Assembly (NCBI RefSeq): GCF_003568865.1 | Contig: NZ_CP031115.1 | Span: 1 to 64,000, forward strand | Length of the DNA: 64,000 nucleotides | Source of the DNA: Rubrobacter indicoceani | GTDB taxonomy: Bacteria > Actinomycetota > Rubrobacteria > Rubrobacterales > Rubrobacteraceae | Direction: 5' to 3' | Part shown: piece by piece, positions 54,304-63,385 of the stretch | How positions within the stretch are numbered: the first letter of the stretch is position 1 | Layout of the letters: every line of letters starts with the position of its first letter | The notes under the pieces: generated by a model | Seen by the model: only the letters and a program-made list of their open reading frames with translations | What the model was told of the DNA's origin: nothing | Databases searched by the model: none | Program-made: the position numbers and the translations under genes

Positions 54304-54726
54304 GTGTCTGAGGGGTCTTTCGATCTCGCGCGTTTCGTTGCGGCTCAGGAGGACAGTTACGAGGCCGCGCTCTCGGAGCTCCGGCGCGGCAGAAAGACGG
54401 GGCACTGGATGTGGTTTGTCTTTCCGCAGATACACGGCCTCGGTGCGAGCGCGATGGCGCAGAAGTACGCTATCTGCTCGCTCGATGAGGCGCGGGCTTA
54501 TCTGGAGCATCCCGTTCTCGGGGGTCGTCTGCGGGAATGCGCCGAGGCTCTGCGCGCCCATCCGGATCGCTTTGCAGAGGAGATCCTGGGCGAAACGGAT
54601 TCTATGAAGCTGCGGTCCTCGATGACGCTCTTCGAGCGGGCCGCCGCCGACCCCGCACCGTTCGCCGGGGTGCTGCAACTCTTTTACGGAGGCGAACGCG
54701 ACCCGGCCACGCTGGCGCGGCTCTAG
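54304..54726 (+). CDS. DUF1810 family protein
   Basis: The 140-residue protein matches DUF1810: FDLARFVAAQEDSYEAALSEL, GHWMWFVFPQIHGLG, AMAQKYAICSLDEARAYL and HPVLGGRL. The fold is known from NAD-metabolism and phage-like contexts but the reaction is not established. GTG 54304 follows GGAGAGG. It stands alone between the ssb terminator and the MFS gene. Confidence 0.9.
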   Translation: MSEGSFDLARFVAAQEDSYEAALSELRRGRKTGHWMWFVFPQIHGLGASAMAQKYAICSLDEARAYLEHPVLGGRLRECAEALRAHPDRFAEEILGETDSMKLRSSMTLFERAAADPAPFAGVLQLFYGGERDPATLARL

Positions 54727-54773
54727 CGGGGGGCGCCCCGTTTCGATGATGGTCGAGCCTGTATGATCGAAGC

Positions 54774-55937
54774 GTGAAGGGAGCGGGACACGGATCCGGG
54801 CGGCTGATGAGCAGGACGCTCGTTCTGGTCTCCTGCGCGACGTTCGCGGCGATCTTCGGGCATCAGATCCTTTTCTCCGTCGTGCCGCTCTACGTGGACG
54901 ATCTGGGCGGTGGCAGCACCGGGGCGGGGGCTGCGAACGGGCTCTACATGTTCGCAACCGTTCTCACCCAAATACAGATGCCCCGCATCCTGCCCCGGTT
55001 CGGATACCGGGCGATGCTCGTCTTCGGGATGCTCCTGCTCGGCGCACCGACCCTGCTCTACGGGGTCGCCGGTTCACTGACACCGATACTCGCGCTCTCA
55101 CTGCTCAGGGGAATAGGTTTCGGGATGGTTACGGTTGTGGTCTTCGCTGTCATCGCGGAGATCACACCCCCCGGCAGGCTCGGGGAGGCCCTCGGCATCG
55201 TCCTTGTCTTTACCACTGTCCCGACGGTATTCTGCGGCGCGCTCGGACTCTGGATGGCGCAGAACGTGGGGTTCCTGTCGGTGTTTCTGCTCGGTACTGC
55301 GCTGCCGCTTTTCGGGTTTCTCTGCGCGCTCGGTATCGGGGCCGCGCCGCAACCGGCCGGGGGTTCGACCGCCGGGTTCTTTGCCGGTCTGTCCCGCGGG
55401 CCGCTTCTGAGGGTCATGCTCGTGTTCGCGTCCGTGACGGTCTCTGCGGGGATGGTACTGACCTTTCTCCCGATCTCGGCCTCCGGCCCCGGGCTTTTCT
55501 CCGCGACGGGTGCGCTGCTCTTCTTTGCCGGCTCGACGACTTTCTTTCGCTGGTGGGCCGGGCGGATGTCCGACCGCTACGGTTCGTTTATCTTGCTCGT
55601 GCCCGGCCTGCTCCTAGCCGCGGTCGGGGTGTGGTCGCTCTCGGCCGACGGGGTCTGGCTTCTTGTCGGGGCCGTTGTCTTCGGGGCGGGGTTCGGTATC
55701 CTGCAGAACGCGACGCTGCTTATGATGATGGAGCGGGTCGAGAAGGGGGAGTACGGTCTCGGAAGCACGCTGTGGAACGTCGCCTTCGACGCCGGGTCCG
55801 GGGCCGGAGCCTTTGCTTTCGGGTTCGTGATCCCATACACCGGCTTTCCCCTGGCCTACGCCCTGTGCGCCGGGCTGCTCGTCTGTACGGTTTTCGTGGT
55901 ATCCCTTGACGGAAGCCGGACAAAGGAGACTGCGTGA
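54774..55937 (+). CDS. MFS transporter
   Basis: The 387-residue protein has twelve membrane helices in the major facilitator pattern, with the loop motif NRLGEALG-like GRLGEALGIVL and a central basic loop. Substrate is unknown; multidrug or sugar efflux is possible. GTG 54774 stands 6 nt after TATGAT (54762-54767), without a Shine-Dalgarno sequence. The stop overlaps the cupin start (GTGA). Confidence 0.88.
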   Translation: MKGAGHGSGRLMSRTLVLVSCATFAAIFGHQILFSVVPLYVDDLGGGSTGAGAANGLYMFATVLTQIQMPRILPRFGYRAMLVFGMLLLGAPTLLYGVAGSLTPILALSLLRGIGFGMVTVVVFAVIAEITPPGRLGEALGIVLVFTTVPTVFCGALGLWMAQNVGFLSVFLLGTALPLFGFLCALGIGAAPQPAGGSTAGFFAGLSRGPLLRVMLVFASVTVSAGMVLTFLPISASGPGLFSATGALLFFAGSTTFFRWWAGRMSDRYGSFILLVPGLLLAAVGVWSLSADGVWLLVGAVVFGAGFGILQNATLLMMMERVEKGEYGLGSTLWNVAFDAGSGAGAFAFGFVIPYTGFPLAYALCAGLLVCTVFVVSLDGSRTKETA

Positions 55938-56458
55938 GCGCGAAAAACAACCCCGACGCAGAGGCCCGGGAGTTCTTGTTCAGGGATGACGGACGCATCC
56001 CGAACAGCCCGCTGCCGCTGCTCTTCTACCCGAGAGCCCTCTCCGGCAGAGACCTCGAACCCTCACGCTGCAAAAAGCTCTTTGCCGGGAACAACTGGCT
56101 CGGAGCGTGGGTAAACGGGGTCTTCTCGTTCCACCACTACCACTCGACCTCGCACGAAGTCCTCGCCGTTATCACCGGTTCGGCGAACATCACCTTCGGC
56201 GGTGAAAACGGCGAAACGGTCGAGGCCGGAGCGGGCGACGTGGTCGTGATCCCGGCCGGGGTCGGACACTGCAACCGGGGTTCGAGCAGAGACTTTCGGG
56301 TGATCGGCGCCTACCCCGAAGGCCGCTCCTACGACCTCCTCACCGGGGAACCCGATGAACGACCGCAGTCGCTCGAAAACATAGGGAACGTCCCGCTCCC
56401 GAAGGCCGACCCGCTCTCCGGCCCGGACGGCCCGCTACGCAAAGCCTGGAGACCCTGA
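55934..56458 (+). CDS. Cupin-domain protein
   Basis: The 174-residue protein has a single cupin barrel with the metal motif HHYHSTSHEVLAV (HxH-x4-E type) and the second motif PAGVGHCN. It may bind a metal and modify a small molecule. GTG 55934 overlaps the MFS stop by 4 nt, so the pair is an operon and the cupin protein could act on the transported compound. Confidence 0.85.
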   Translation: MSAKNNPDAEAREFLFRDDGRIPNSPLPLLFYPRALSGRDLEPSRCKKLFAGNNWLGAWVNGVFSFHHYHSTSHEVLAVITGSANITFGGENGETVEAGAGDVVVIPAGVGHCNRGSSRDFRVIGAYPEGRSYDLLTGEPDERPQSLENIGNVPLPKADPLSGPDGPLRKAWRP

Positions 56459-56804
56459 ACGGAAAACCGGGATCACTCGAGCGTCCGGTAAGTGTGAATA
56501 ATGCTTGAAATATAAAAGCGGAATTACCTAGAAAAATCACTCAATTTACGTATTTACCGGGTCAGGAAGTGTTTATAGACTTTCTGTGACCGGGAGAGGT
56601 GAAGGGTTTCGGGGGTAGAGGTATCTTCGGGGCAAGGATCAGGAAAGCCCCGGTCTTTGCAGAGAGGTTCCGGGGAAAGGGGCTTTTCGGGAGAAAGGTG
56701 GGGAAAGGGGAGGCTTTTTGGTGTCCGTGACGGGGTGATGAATCCGGATTGATATACGGGGAACAACCGAAACACCAGAGATCAGAGCAGCAGAAAGGGA
56801 TGAG
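56459..56804. other. Long leader region of the secreted repeat protein gene
   Basis: No gene is supported here. It holds the second copy of the 25-bp element (56536-56560). After it the plus strand is purine-rich, with an AAAGCCCC (56644-56651) / GGGGCTTT (56679-56686) hairpin and an alternative CCCCGG (56648-56653) / CCGGGG (56670-56675) pairing that uses some of the same bases. ORFs on the minus strand lack family signals. Confidence 0.55.
56536..56560 (+). repeat. 25-bp repeated element, copy B
   Basis: ATCACTCAA, 2 bases, TACGTATTT, 1 base, CCGG; 22 of 25 bases match copy A at 20806-20830, and the spacing is identical. It lies about 245 bp before the secreted protein gene. Confidence 0.6.
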
Positions 56805-59492
56805 ATGCAGGAGAGTTTGAGTCTGCCGACCTTCGGGACGGGGAGAGACATGTTTATTTTTCCGGCGGTCGGGGTTTGCGCGTTCTTGCTCCTCCTGCTG
56901 GTCTCCGCGCCCGCTCTGGCGCAGAGCGATACGTTTTCGAATCCGGCTTCGATAGCCGTGCCGGGAGCGAGCGCTTCGGGGAAGGCGTCTCCGTACCCGT
57001 CGAGCCTCGCGGTGAGCGGTCTCGGCGGCGAGGTAACGGACGTAAACGTGACGCTCAGGGGCGTGTCTCACGGCTACCCGGACGACATAGACGTTCTGCT
57101 TGTATCTCCCGGCGGAAAGAACGTGCTGCTCATGGCCGACTCCGGTGGCAGCCGCAACCCCGGAGGCGCGGACATCACCTTAGACGATGAGGCCACCGCC
57201 TTTCTGACGGATAGTTCCCTGATCCCGTCCGGCTCATACAAACCGACAAAGAACGGAACCTCTAAAGACGAGTTTCCGGCACCCGGACCCGGAGCCGGGC
57301 CGTTCGGTGAGAAGCTCTCCGCTTTTGATGGCACCGACCCGAACGGGGAGTGGAAGCTCTACGTTCGAGACGACTCATCGGGCGAGGCCGGGACGAACAA
57401 CACCGGGGCGATCTCCGGCGGTTACTCTCTCACCATCGAGACCACCGGGAAAAAGAACGCCGCCGACACCCCGGCCAGCGAACCGCCCGCTAACAAGCCG
57501 CCCGTTATAGATGCGGTCACGGCGGATACGGCAGACGAAGGCGGGACGGCGAAGGTCTCGGTAACGGCCTCGGACCCCGACGGCGACTCTCTCACCTACG
57601 ACTTTGACTGCAACGGCGACGGCGACTTCATCGACGAAGGTGACAGGTCGGGCTCGCCCGAGGCCACCGCAGAATGCGCCTTCGACGACGATGGCGAGTA
57701 CGGGGTCCCGGTGCGGGTAACCGATGAAGACGGCGCGACCGATACCGGCGCGGCGACCGTAACCGTCCGAAACGTCGCCCCGGGCGCAACCCTTATCGGA
57801 CCGGACAGGGCAGACGAGGGTGAGACAAAGGCTTATACCTTTGAGGTGAACGATCCCGGCAGGACTGACACGCACACGGCGGTCGCCTCCTGCGGTACCG
57901 GCGGGAAGCTTGTCGAGGGCTCGCTGCGGTACGACCAGAAAGCCCGCAGGGGCGGCTTCGAGTGCTTTTTCCCGGACGGGGACGCAGCCACGGAGGCAAC
58001 CGTTCGCGTAGCAGACTCGGGCGGCGCTCGGGATACGGACGACCGCGTCGTCAGGGTAACGGTGGAGAACGTCGCGCCCGGCATCTCGCCTTTAGAAGAC
58101 CGGACCATCGAAGAGGACGGTTCGACCGGGCCGATCGAGTTCACAACAGAAGACGTGGACGCCGATACGGTTGCGGTCAGCGCCGCGTCCGGCGATCAGA
58201 GCCTTGTACGCGGGGAGGACATCACGCTCGGCGGAAAGGGTGAAGACCGCACCATCACCGTTACCCCCGTCGCCGACGGCAGTGGAGCGACGACGATCTC
58301 GGTAACCGCCGGTGACGGGACGGACTCCGCAACCGAAGAGTTCACCGTAACCGTGACCCCGGTCAACGACGCACCGGTGGCCGCCGATGCCGCCGGGACC
58401 ATCGAGGAGGACGGAGAAGACGGCGCGACCTTCGACCTGCACACCCTTGCAATCGACGGAGAAACGGCGGACACCGACCTCGTCTACGCCGTGGACGGCG
58501 GCCCGGGCGCGGAAGAAGGGGCGGTGACCATATCGCCCGAGGGCGTGCTCGCCTACAGGCCGGCGGAGAACTATCACGGCAAAACGACCGTTGTTTACCG
58601 GGCCACCGACAAAGGCGGTCTCTCGGATACCGGCACGTTGAGCATCACGGTCACGCCCGTCAACGACGCCCCCGTCGCCGGGGACGACGAGAAGACCGCG
58701 ACCGTCGAAGAGCCGCTCACCTTCTCAGCCGACGACCTCACCGCCAACGACACGGACGTCGACGGCGACGACCTCACCGTAACAGGCGTGGACGAAGCCA
58801 GAAACGGGACGGTCGGCCTCGCCGACGGTCGGGTAACGTTTACCGGGGACGGCGCGGGACCGGCCGGTTTCAGCTACACCGTTTCGGATGGCAGGGGCGG
58901 GACCGACACCGGCACGGTAGACGTCGCGGTCGCGGCGGCCCCCGCGGCAAACCGCGTCCCGGTCGCCGGGGACGACTCGGCCGGCACAAACGAAGACCGG
59001 GCGACGAACATCGCCGTCCGGGCCAACGACACCGACGCACTTACCATCGAGTCCGTAAGCCAGCCGTCGAACGGCGCGGCCACCGTCTCCGGTGGACGGG
59101 TGCGCTACACCCCCGATGCCGATTTCAACGGTTCGGACGGCTTCACCTACACCGTCTCCGACGGCAGGGGTGCTACGGCGACGGCGAGCGTCCGGATCGT
59201 GGTGCGGGCGGTGAACGACGCCCCCGTTGCGGCAAACGACCCCGTCCGGACGGCCGTCAACCGGCCCGTCAGCCTGAACGCTCTCGCCAACGACCGCGAC
59301 GTGGACGGCGATGTCCCGATCCTTACCGGAGCGCGGCAGAAAAAGCCGGGAACCCTGCAGGCCGACCAGAGTGGAAACATTCAGTTTACGCCCGCACGAA
59401 ACGTAACCGGGGTTTTCAGGATCACCTACGCCATCAGCGACGGCCGGGGCGGGCGGGATCAGGCCATCGTCGGAATCACCGTTACAAAGTAG
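56805..59492 (+). CDS. Secreted protein with P-domain-like N-terminus and cadherin-like repeats
   Basis: The 895-residue protein has a signal peptide (helix FPAVGVCAFLLLLLVSAPALAQ). Residues about 43-213 look like a proprotein-convertase P domain (SHGYPDDIDVLLVSPGG, DPNGEWKLYVRDD). Then follow PKD-like domains with DPDGDSLTYDFDCNGDGDF, and several VCBS/cadherin-like repeats (PVNDAPVA, GADGFTYTVSDGRG type). No protease domain or cell-wall sorting signal is seen. The start could be ATG 56850 (MFIFPAV, behind GGGAGAG). A calcium-binding adhesion or matrix role is likely. Confidence 0.88.
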   Translation: MQESLSLPTFGTGRDMFIFPAVGVCAFLLLLLVSAPALAQSDTFSNPASIAVPGASASGKASPYPSSLAVSGLGGEVTDVNVTLRGVSHGYPDDIDVLLVSPGGKNVLLMADSGGSRNPGGADITLDDEATAFLTDSSLIPSGSYKPTKNGTSKDEFPAPGPGAGPFGEKLSAFDGTDPNGEWKLYVRDDSSGEAGTNNTGAISGGYSLTIETTGKKNAADTPASEPPANKPPVIDAVTADTADEGGTAKVSVTASDPDGDSLTYDFDCNGDGDFIDEGDRSGSPEATAECAFDDDGEYGVPVRVTDEDGATDTGAATVTVRNVAPGATLIGPDRADEGETKAYTFEVNDPGRTDTHTAVASCGTGGKLVEGSLRYDQKARRGGFECFFPDGDAATEATVRVADSGGARDTDDRVVRVTVENVAPGISPLEDRTIEEDGSTGPIEFTTEDVDADTVAVSAASGDQSLVRGEDITLGGKGEDRTITVTPVADGSGATTISVTAGDGTDSATEEFTVTVTPVNDAPVAADAAGTIEEDGEDGATFDLHTLAIDGETADTDLVYAVDGGPGAEEGAVTISPEGVLAYRPAENYHGKTTVVYRATDKGGLSDTGTLSITVTPVNDAPVAGDDEKTATVEEPLTFSADDLTANDTDVDGDDLTVTGVDEARNGTVGLADGRVTFTGDGAGPAGFSYTVSDGRGGTDTGTVDVAVAAAPAANRVPVAGDDSAGTNEDRATNIAVRANDTDALTIESVSQPSNGAATVSGGRVRYTPDADFNGSDGFTYTVSDGRGATATASVRIVVRAVNDAPVAANDPVRTAVNRPVSLNALANDRDVDGDVPILTGARQKKPGTLQADQSGNIQFTPARNVTGVFRITYAISDGRGGRDQAIVGITVTK

Positions 59493-59540
59493 CTCGCCGG
59501 GCTGACCGGATCGCTCCTGGAAGGACATGCTCTAACCGTG

Positions 59541-59564
59541 AAACGGGTCCATCGTGGCCCGTTT
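59541..59564 (+). terminator. Hairpin after the secreted protein gene
   Basis: AAACGGG (59541-59547) pairs with CCCGTTT (59558-59564), 50 bp after the stop. No long T-run follows. The remaining 160 bp before transaldolase holds no supported gene. Confidence 0.55.
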
Positions 59565-59723
59565 CCCCGTTCTCCGGCTGGTGGGTCGCCCGGGCGTTCC
59601 CGGGCGGGCCATACGGCGTCCGATGGAACCCGGCGGTGTTTTTCGGCGGATAGCTGCGGGGGTAGACTAGGGTCAGGCCGACGAAGAGCCTCGCCGGCGT
59701 CTAATTCAAGAGTGGAGGCAAGT

Positions 59724-60818
59724 ATGAACGAGCGCTTAGCGAAGATGCAGGAGATTGGCCAGAGCGTCTGGATAGACTCGCTCTCCCGCGACGATATCCA
59801 GAACGGCGACCTCCAGAAACTCGCCGATGAGGGCGTAACCGGCGTAACCTCAAACCCGACGATCTTCCAGAAAGCCATCAGCGGCTCATCGCTCTACGAC
59901 GACCAGCTGGCGAAGGTCGCGAAAGAAGAGGACGATCCGAAGGAGATCTTCTTCCGGCTCGCCGTTGATGATATCCGCGACGCCTGCGACATCTTCCGGC
60001 CCGTCTGGGAAAAGACCGACGGCCTGGACGGCTACGTCTCGCTGGAGGTCTCGCCCGACCTCGCGCACGACACGCAGGGCACGATAGACGAGGCTCAGCG
60101 GCTCTTCGACATGGTCGACCGACCGAACCTGCTGGTGAAGATCCCCGCGACCGAGGCGGGGCTTCCGGCTATAGAGGAGATGATCTCACGCGGACGTTCC
60201 ATAAACGTGACCCTGATCTTCTCCCTGGAGCGTTACCGGAAGGTGACGGATGCCTACATAAGCGGTCTGAAGAAATACGCTGAATCCGGCGGCGATCCGT
60301 CCGGCGTGTCGAGCGTCGCCAGCTTCTTTATCTCCCGCGTTGATTCCGAGGCCGACGACCGGCTCGAGAAGACCGGGCGCAAGGATCTCCAGGGGCGTCT
60401 CGCGGTAGACAACGCCAGGCTCGCCTACGCGGACTTCGAGAGGATATTCTCCGGCGCAGAGTGGGACGCTCTGGCCGAAAAGGGGGCCAACCCGCAGCGT
60501 CCGCTCTGGGCTTCGACCTCTACAAAGAACCCGGACTACTCGGCCCTGAAGTACGTTGAGGCGCTTATCGGCCCGAATACGGTCAACACGATGCCGCTCG
60601 AAACGGTCGAGGCGACGATGAAGGAGGCCGAGGTCGCGAACAACATCCGCAAGGACGTGGACGACGCTCGCGACCTGATGAAAAGGCTCGAAGAGGTCGG
60701 GGTCGATTACGACGATGTATCCCTGACGCTTGAGAAGGAAGGCGTGCAGAAGTTCGCCGACTCGTTCGAAGAGCTTCTCGACGGTATCCGGGAGAAGTCC
60801 AGCCAGCTTGTAGGGTAG
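59724..60818 (+). CDS. tal: Transaldolase
   Basis: Transaldolase moves a three-carbon dihydroxyacetone unit between sugar phosphates in the non-oxidative pentose phosphate pathway. The 364-residue protein has VTSNPTIFQKAIS near 36, the Schiff-base Lys in LVKIPATEAGLPAIEE near 138, and SINVTLIFSLERY near 160. Its length fits the actinobacterial type. ATG 59724 follows GTGGAGG. The ORF beginning at 59538 has no family support before this point. It starts the oxidative/non-oxidative operon. Confidence 0.95.
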   Translation: MNERLAKMQEIGQSVWIDSLSRDDIQNGDLQKLADEGVTGVTSNPTIFQKAISGSSLYDDQLAKVAKEEDDPKEIFFRLAVDDIRDACDIFRPVWEKTDGLDGYVSLEVSPDLAHDTQGTIDEAQRLFDMVDRPNLLVKIPATEAGLPAIEEMISRGRSINVTLIFSLERYRKVTDAYISGLKKYAESGGDPSGVSSVASFFISRVDSEADDRLEKTGRKDLQGRLAVDNARLAYADFERIFSGAEWDALAEKGANPQRPLWASTSTKNPDYSALKYVEALIGPNTVNTMPLETVEATMKEAEVANNIRKDVDDARDLMKRLEEVGVDYDDVSLTLEKEGVQKFADSFEELLDGIREKSSQLVG

Positions 60819-60897
60819 CAGCGGCGAAACCGGGTATGTCTCCGGCCGGAGGTACGATGACCGGCCGGTGCAGGCAAGCGAAAAACGGAGGTAGCGC

Positions 60898-61818
60898 ATG
60901 ACGGATATAGGCATCTACGGTCTCGGACGGATGGGCGCTAACATGGTCCGCAGGCTGCACCAGAGCGGCGAACACCGCGTCGTGGCCGGGAACCGCTCGG
61001 ACGGCAAGGTAGACGACATCAGGAAAGAGGGCGTCGAGGGCGTCTACTCAATGGAGGAGATGGTGAAGGCCCTGTCAACGCCGCGCGCCATCTGGGTTAT
61101 GGTCCCCTCCGGCGACGCGACGACCGACGCGCTCTACGCCTTCGCCGACCTTATGGACGAGGGCGATATCATCATAGACGGCGGCAACTCGTACTTCCGG
61201 GACTCCGTGCACCACGCAAAGGTCCTCGGGGAGAAGGGCATCCGCTTTCTGGATGCCGGTACGAGCGGCGGCGTGTGGGGCCTCGAGGTCGGGTACTGTC
61301 TGATGGTCGGCGGGGATTCAAGCGCGTTCGAGGAGGTAGAACCGGCGATAAAGACCCTTGCCCCGCCGGAGGGTTACGCGTATCTCGGTGAGGCCGGGGC
61401 GGGGCATTTCACGAAGATGGTCCACAACGGCATCGAGTACGGCATGATGCAGGCGTACGCCGAGGGGTTCGAGATCCTTGAAAAGTCCCGCTACGACTTT
61501 GACCTTCGGGCGGTATCCAACCTGTGGAACCAGGGGAGCGTCGTCAGGAGCTGGCTGCTGGAGCTTGCTCACGACGCCTTTGCAAGGGACGCGAAGCTCG
61601 ATGCGGTGCGGGGCTACGCCGAGGACTCCGGTGAGGGACGCTGGACGGTTATCGAGGCGATAAACGAAGACGTACCGGCGAACACCATCGCGGGTTCGCT
61701 CTTTGCGCGGTTTGCGAGTCGGCAGGACGATTCGTTTGCGATGAAGGTCATCGCCGCGCTTCGCGGAGAGTTCGGCGGCCACGCCATAAAAGAGGCCGCT
61801 ACGAAGGACGAGAAGTAG
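60898..61818 (+). CDS. gnd: 6-phosphogluconate dehydrogenase (decarboxylating), short type
   Basis: The enzyme converts 6-phosphogluconate to ribulose 5-phosphate and CO2. The 306-residue protein belongs to the short GntZ/YqeC-like form: GLGRMGANMVRRLHQSG near 8, IDGGNSYFRDS near 96, DAGTSGGVWGLEVGYCLMVGG near 118, and KMVHNGIEYGMMQAYAEG near 172. The cofactor may be NAD rather than NADP. It lies 79 bp after tal and 13 bp before zwf. Confidence 0.93.
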   Translation: MTDIGIYGLGRMGANMVRRLHQSGEHRVVAGNRSDGKVDDIRKEGVEGVYSMEEMVKALSTPRAIWVMVPSGDATTDALYAFADLMDEGDIIIDGGNSYFRDSVHHAKVLGEKGIRFLDAGTSGGVWGLEVGYCLMVGGDSSAFEEVEPAIKTLAPPEGYAYLGEAGAGHFTKMVHNGIEYGMMQAYAEGFEILEKSRYDFDLRAVSNLWNQGSVVRSWLLELAHDAFARDAKLDAVRGYAEDSGEGRWTVIEAINEDVPANTIAGSLFARFASRQDDSFAMKVIAALRGEFGGHAIKEAATKDEK

Positions 61819-61831
61819 GGGAGAAGCCCTG

Positions 61832-63385
61832 ATGACCGACGTAAAGACCCCCGAGACGTACGACAACCTGAAGAAAGCCCTGGCCGAGGACCCCGGAATC
61901 TCCGAGAGTCCGGCCCCGGCGGTCGTGGTTATCTTCGGGGCATCCGGCGACCTCACCCAGAGAAAGCTTATCCCCGCGCTCTATGACCTTGCGTCCTCCC
62001 GGCAGCTCCCGATGGAGTTCGCCGTCGTCGGCATCTCGCGCACCGAGATGTCCCACGACGAGTTCCGCGAGCGTCTGCGCGAAGGACTCAAAGAGCAGCG
62101 CGAAAGCACCTTCTCCGAGGAGGTCTGGCGGACGTTCTCGCAGGGGGTGTTCTACATGGCCGGTGACTCGACCGCGCCGGAGACCTACACGGAGCTGCAG
62201 GACCTTCTGCAGAAGCTCGATAACGAGCGCGGCACGGGCGGAAACCGGGTGTTCTATCTCTCCTCGTCGCCGTCGCTGTTCCCGGCGATAGTGGATCAAC
62301 TCGGGGAGAGCGGGATGAGCGAGGAGACGGAAGACGCCTACTCGCGCATCGTTATCGAAAAGCCCTTCGGGCGCGACCTCGCAAGCGCGCAGGAGTTGAA
62401 CAACGAGATACAGCTGCGGTTTCGGGAGGAGCAGATCTACCGCATAGACCACTATCTCGGCAAGGAGACCGTCCAGAACATCCTGGCTCTGCGGTTCTCC
62501 AACGGCATCTTCGAGCCGCTGTGGAACCAGAACTACGTAGACCACGTCCAGATCACGGTCGCCGAGGACATCGGGGTCGGGACGCGCGGCGCGTTCTACG
62601 AGGAGGCGGGCGCTCTACGCGATATCGTCCAGAACCACCTCATGCAGGTGCTCTGCCTGACCGCGATGGAGCCGCCCGTGAACTTCGACGCCGACTCCGT
62701 GCGCGAGGAGAAAGTAAAAGTCCTTAAAGCCGTCCGCCCGATAAAAGAATCCGAGGTGGACTCTGTGGCGGTGCGCGGTCAGTACACGAAGGGCTGGGTC
62801 TGGGGTGAGGAGGTCGAGGGCTACCGCGAAGAGGAGGAGGTCGCAGAGGATTCCCTGACGGATACCTTTGTGGCGATGAAGCTCTTTGTAGACAACTGGC
62901 GCTGGGCGGGGGTTCCGTTCTACGTCCGGGCGGGCAAGCGGCTCCCGAAGAAGGCTACGGAGATAGCCATTCGCTTCAAGCCGACGCCGCACACGCCGTT
63001 CGCCCACGCCGGGGACGACGGCACCGAGCCGAACGTCCTTGTGCTTCGGATACAGCCGGAAGAGGGGGTCTCGCTCAAGCTCGGGGCAAAGGTTCCGGGT
63101 ACGAAGATGGAGATCGGCTCGGTCAACATGGACCTGCTCTACGGTTCGGCGTTTATCGAGGAGGCTCCGGAGGCCTACGGTCGGCTTCTGCTCGATCTCA
63201 TGCTCGGCGACCCGACGCTCTTTATCCGGGCCGACGAGGCGGAGGGCTCGTGGAAGATCCTCGCCCCGGTGATGAGCGCGTGGGCGCGGAAGCGGAAGAT
63301 CCCGTTCTACCCGGCTGGGGAGTGGGGGCCCGAGGAGGCGACGGTCCTTCTCGAAGACGACGGGCGTGAGTGGAGAAGGCCGTGA
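61832..63385 (+). CDS. zwf: Glucose-6-phosphate 1-dehydrogenase
   Basis: Zwf starts the oxidative pentose phosphate pathway, making NADPH and 6-phosphogluconolactone. The 517-residue protein has the cofactor motif IFGASGDLTQRKL near 28, the active-site YRIDHYLGKETVQN near 207, and the later conserved RFSNGIFEPLWN and AGKRLPKK. Its stop overlaps the opcA start in GTGA. ATG 61832 follows AGGGGAG. Confidence 0.96.
   Translation: MTDVKTPETYDNLKKALAEDPGISESPAPAVVVIFGASGDLTQRKLIPALYDLASSRQLPMEFAVVGISRTEMSHDEFRERLREGLKEQRESTFSEEVWRTFSQGVFYMAGDSTAPETYTELQDLLQKLDNERGTGGNRVFYLSSSPSLFPAIVDQLGESGMSEETEDAYSRIVIEKPFGRDLASAQELNNEIQLRFREEQIYRIDHYLGKETVQNILALRFSNGIFEPLWNQNYVDHVQITVAEDIGVGTRGAFYEEAGALRDIVQNHLMQVLCLTAMEPPVNFDADSVREEKVKVLKAVRPIKESEVDSVAVRGQYTKGWVWGEEVEGYREEEEVAEDSLTDTFVAMKLFVDNWRWAGVPFYVRAGKRLPKKATEIAIRFKPTPHTPFAHAGDDGTEPNVLVLRIQPEEGVSLKLGAKVPGTKMEIGSVNMDLLYGSAFIEEAPEAYGRLLLDLMLGDPTLFIRADEAEGSWKILAPVMSAWARKRKIPFYPAGEWGPEEATVLLEDDGREWRRP

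Noticed and set aside
56554-57071. Minus-strand ORFs in the leader before the secreted protein
   Set aside because: They are Pro/Ser-rich products of the purine-rich plus strand and overlap a real gene.
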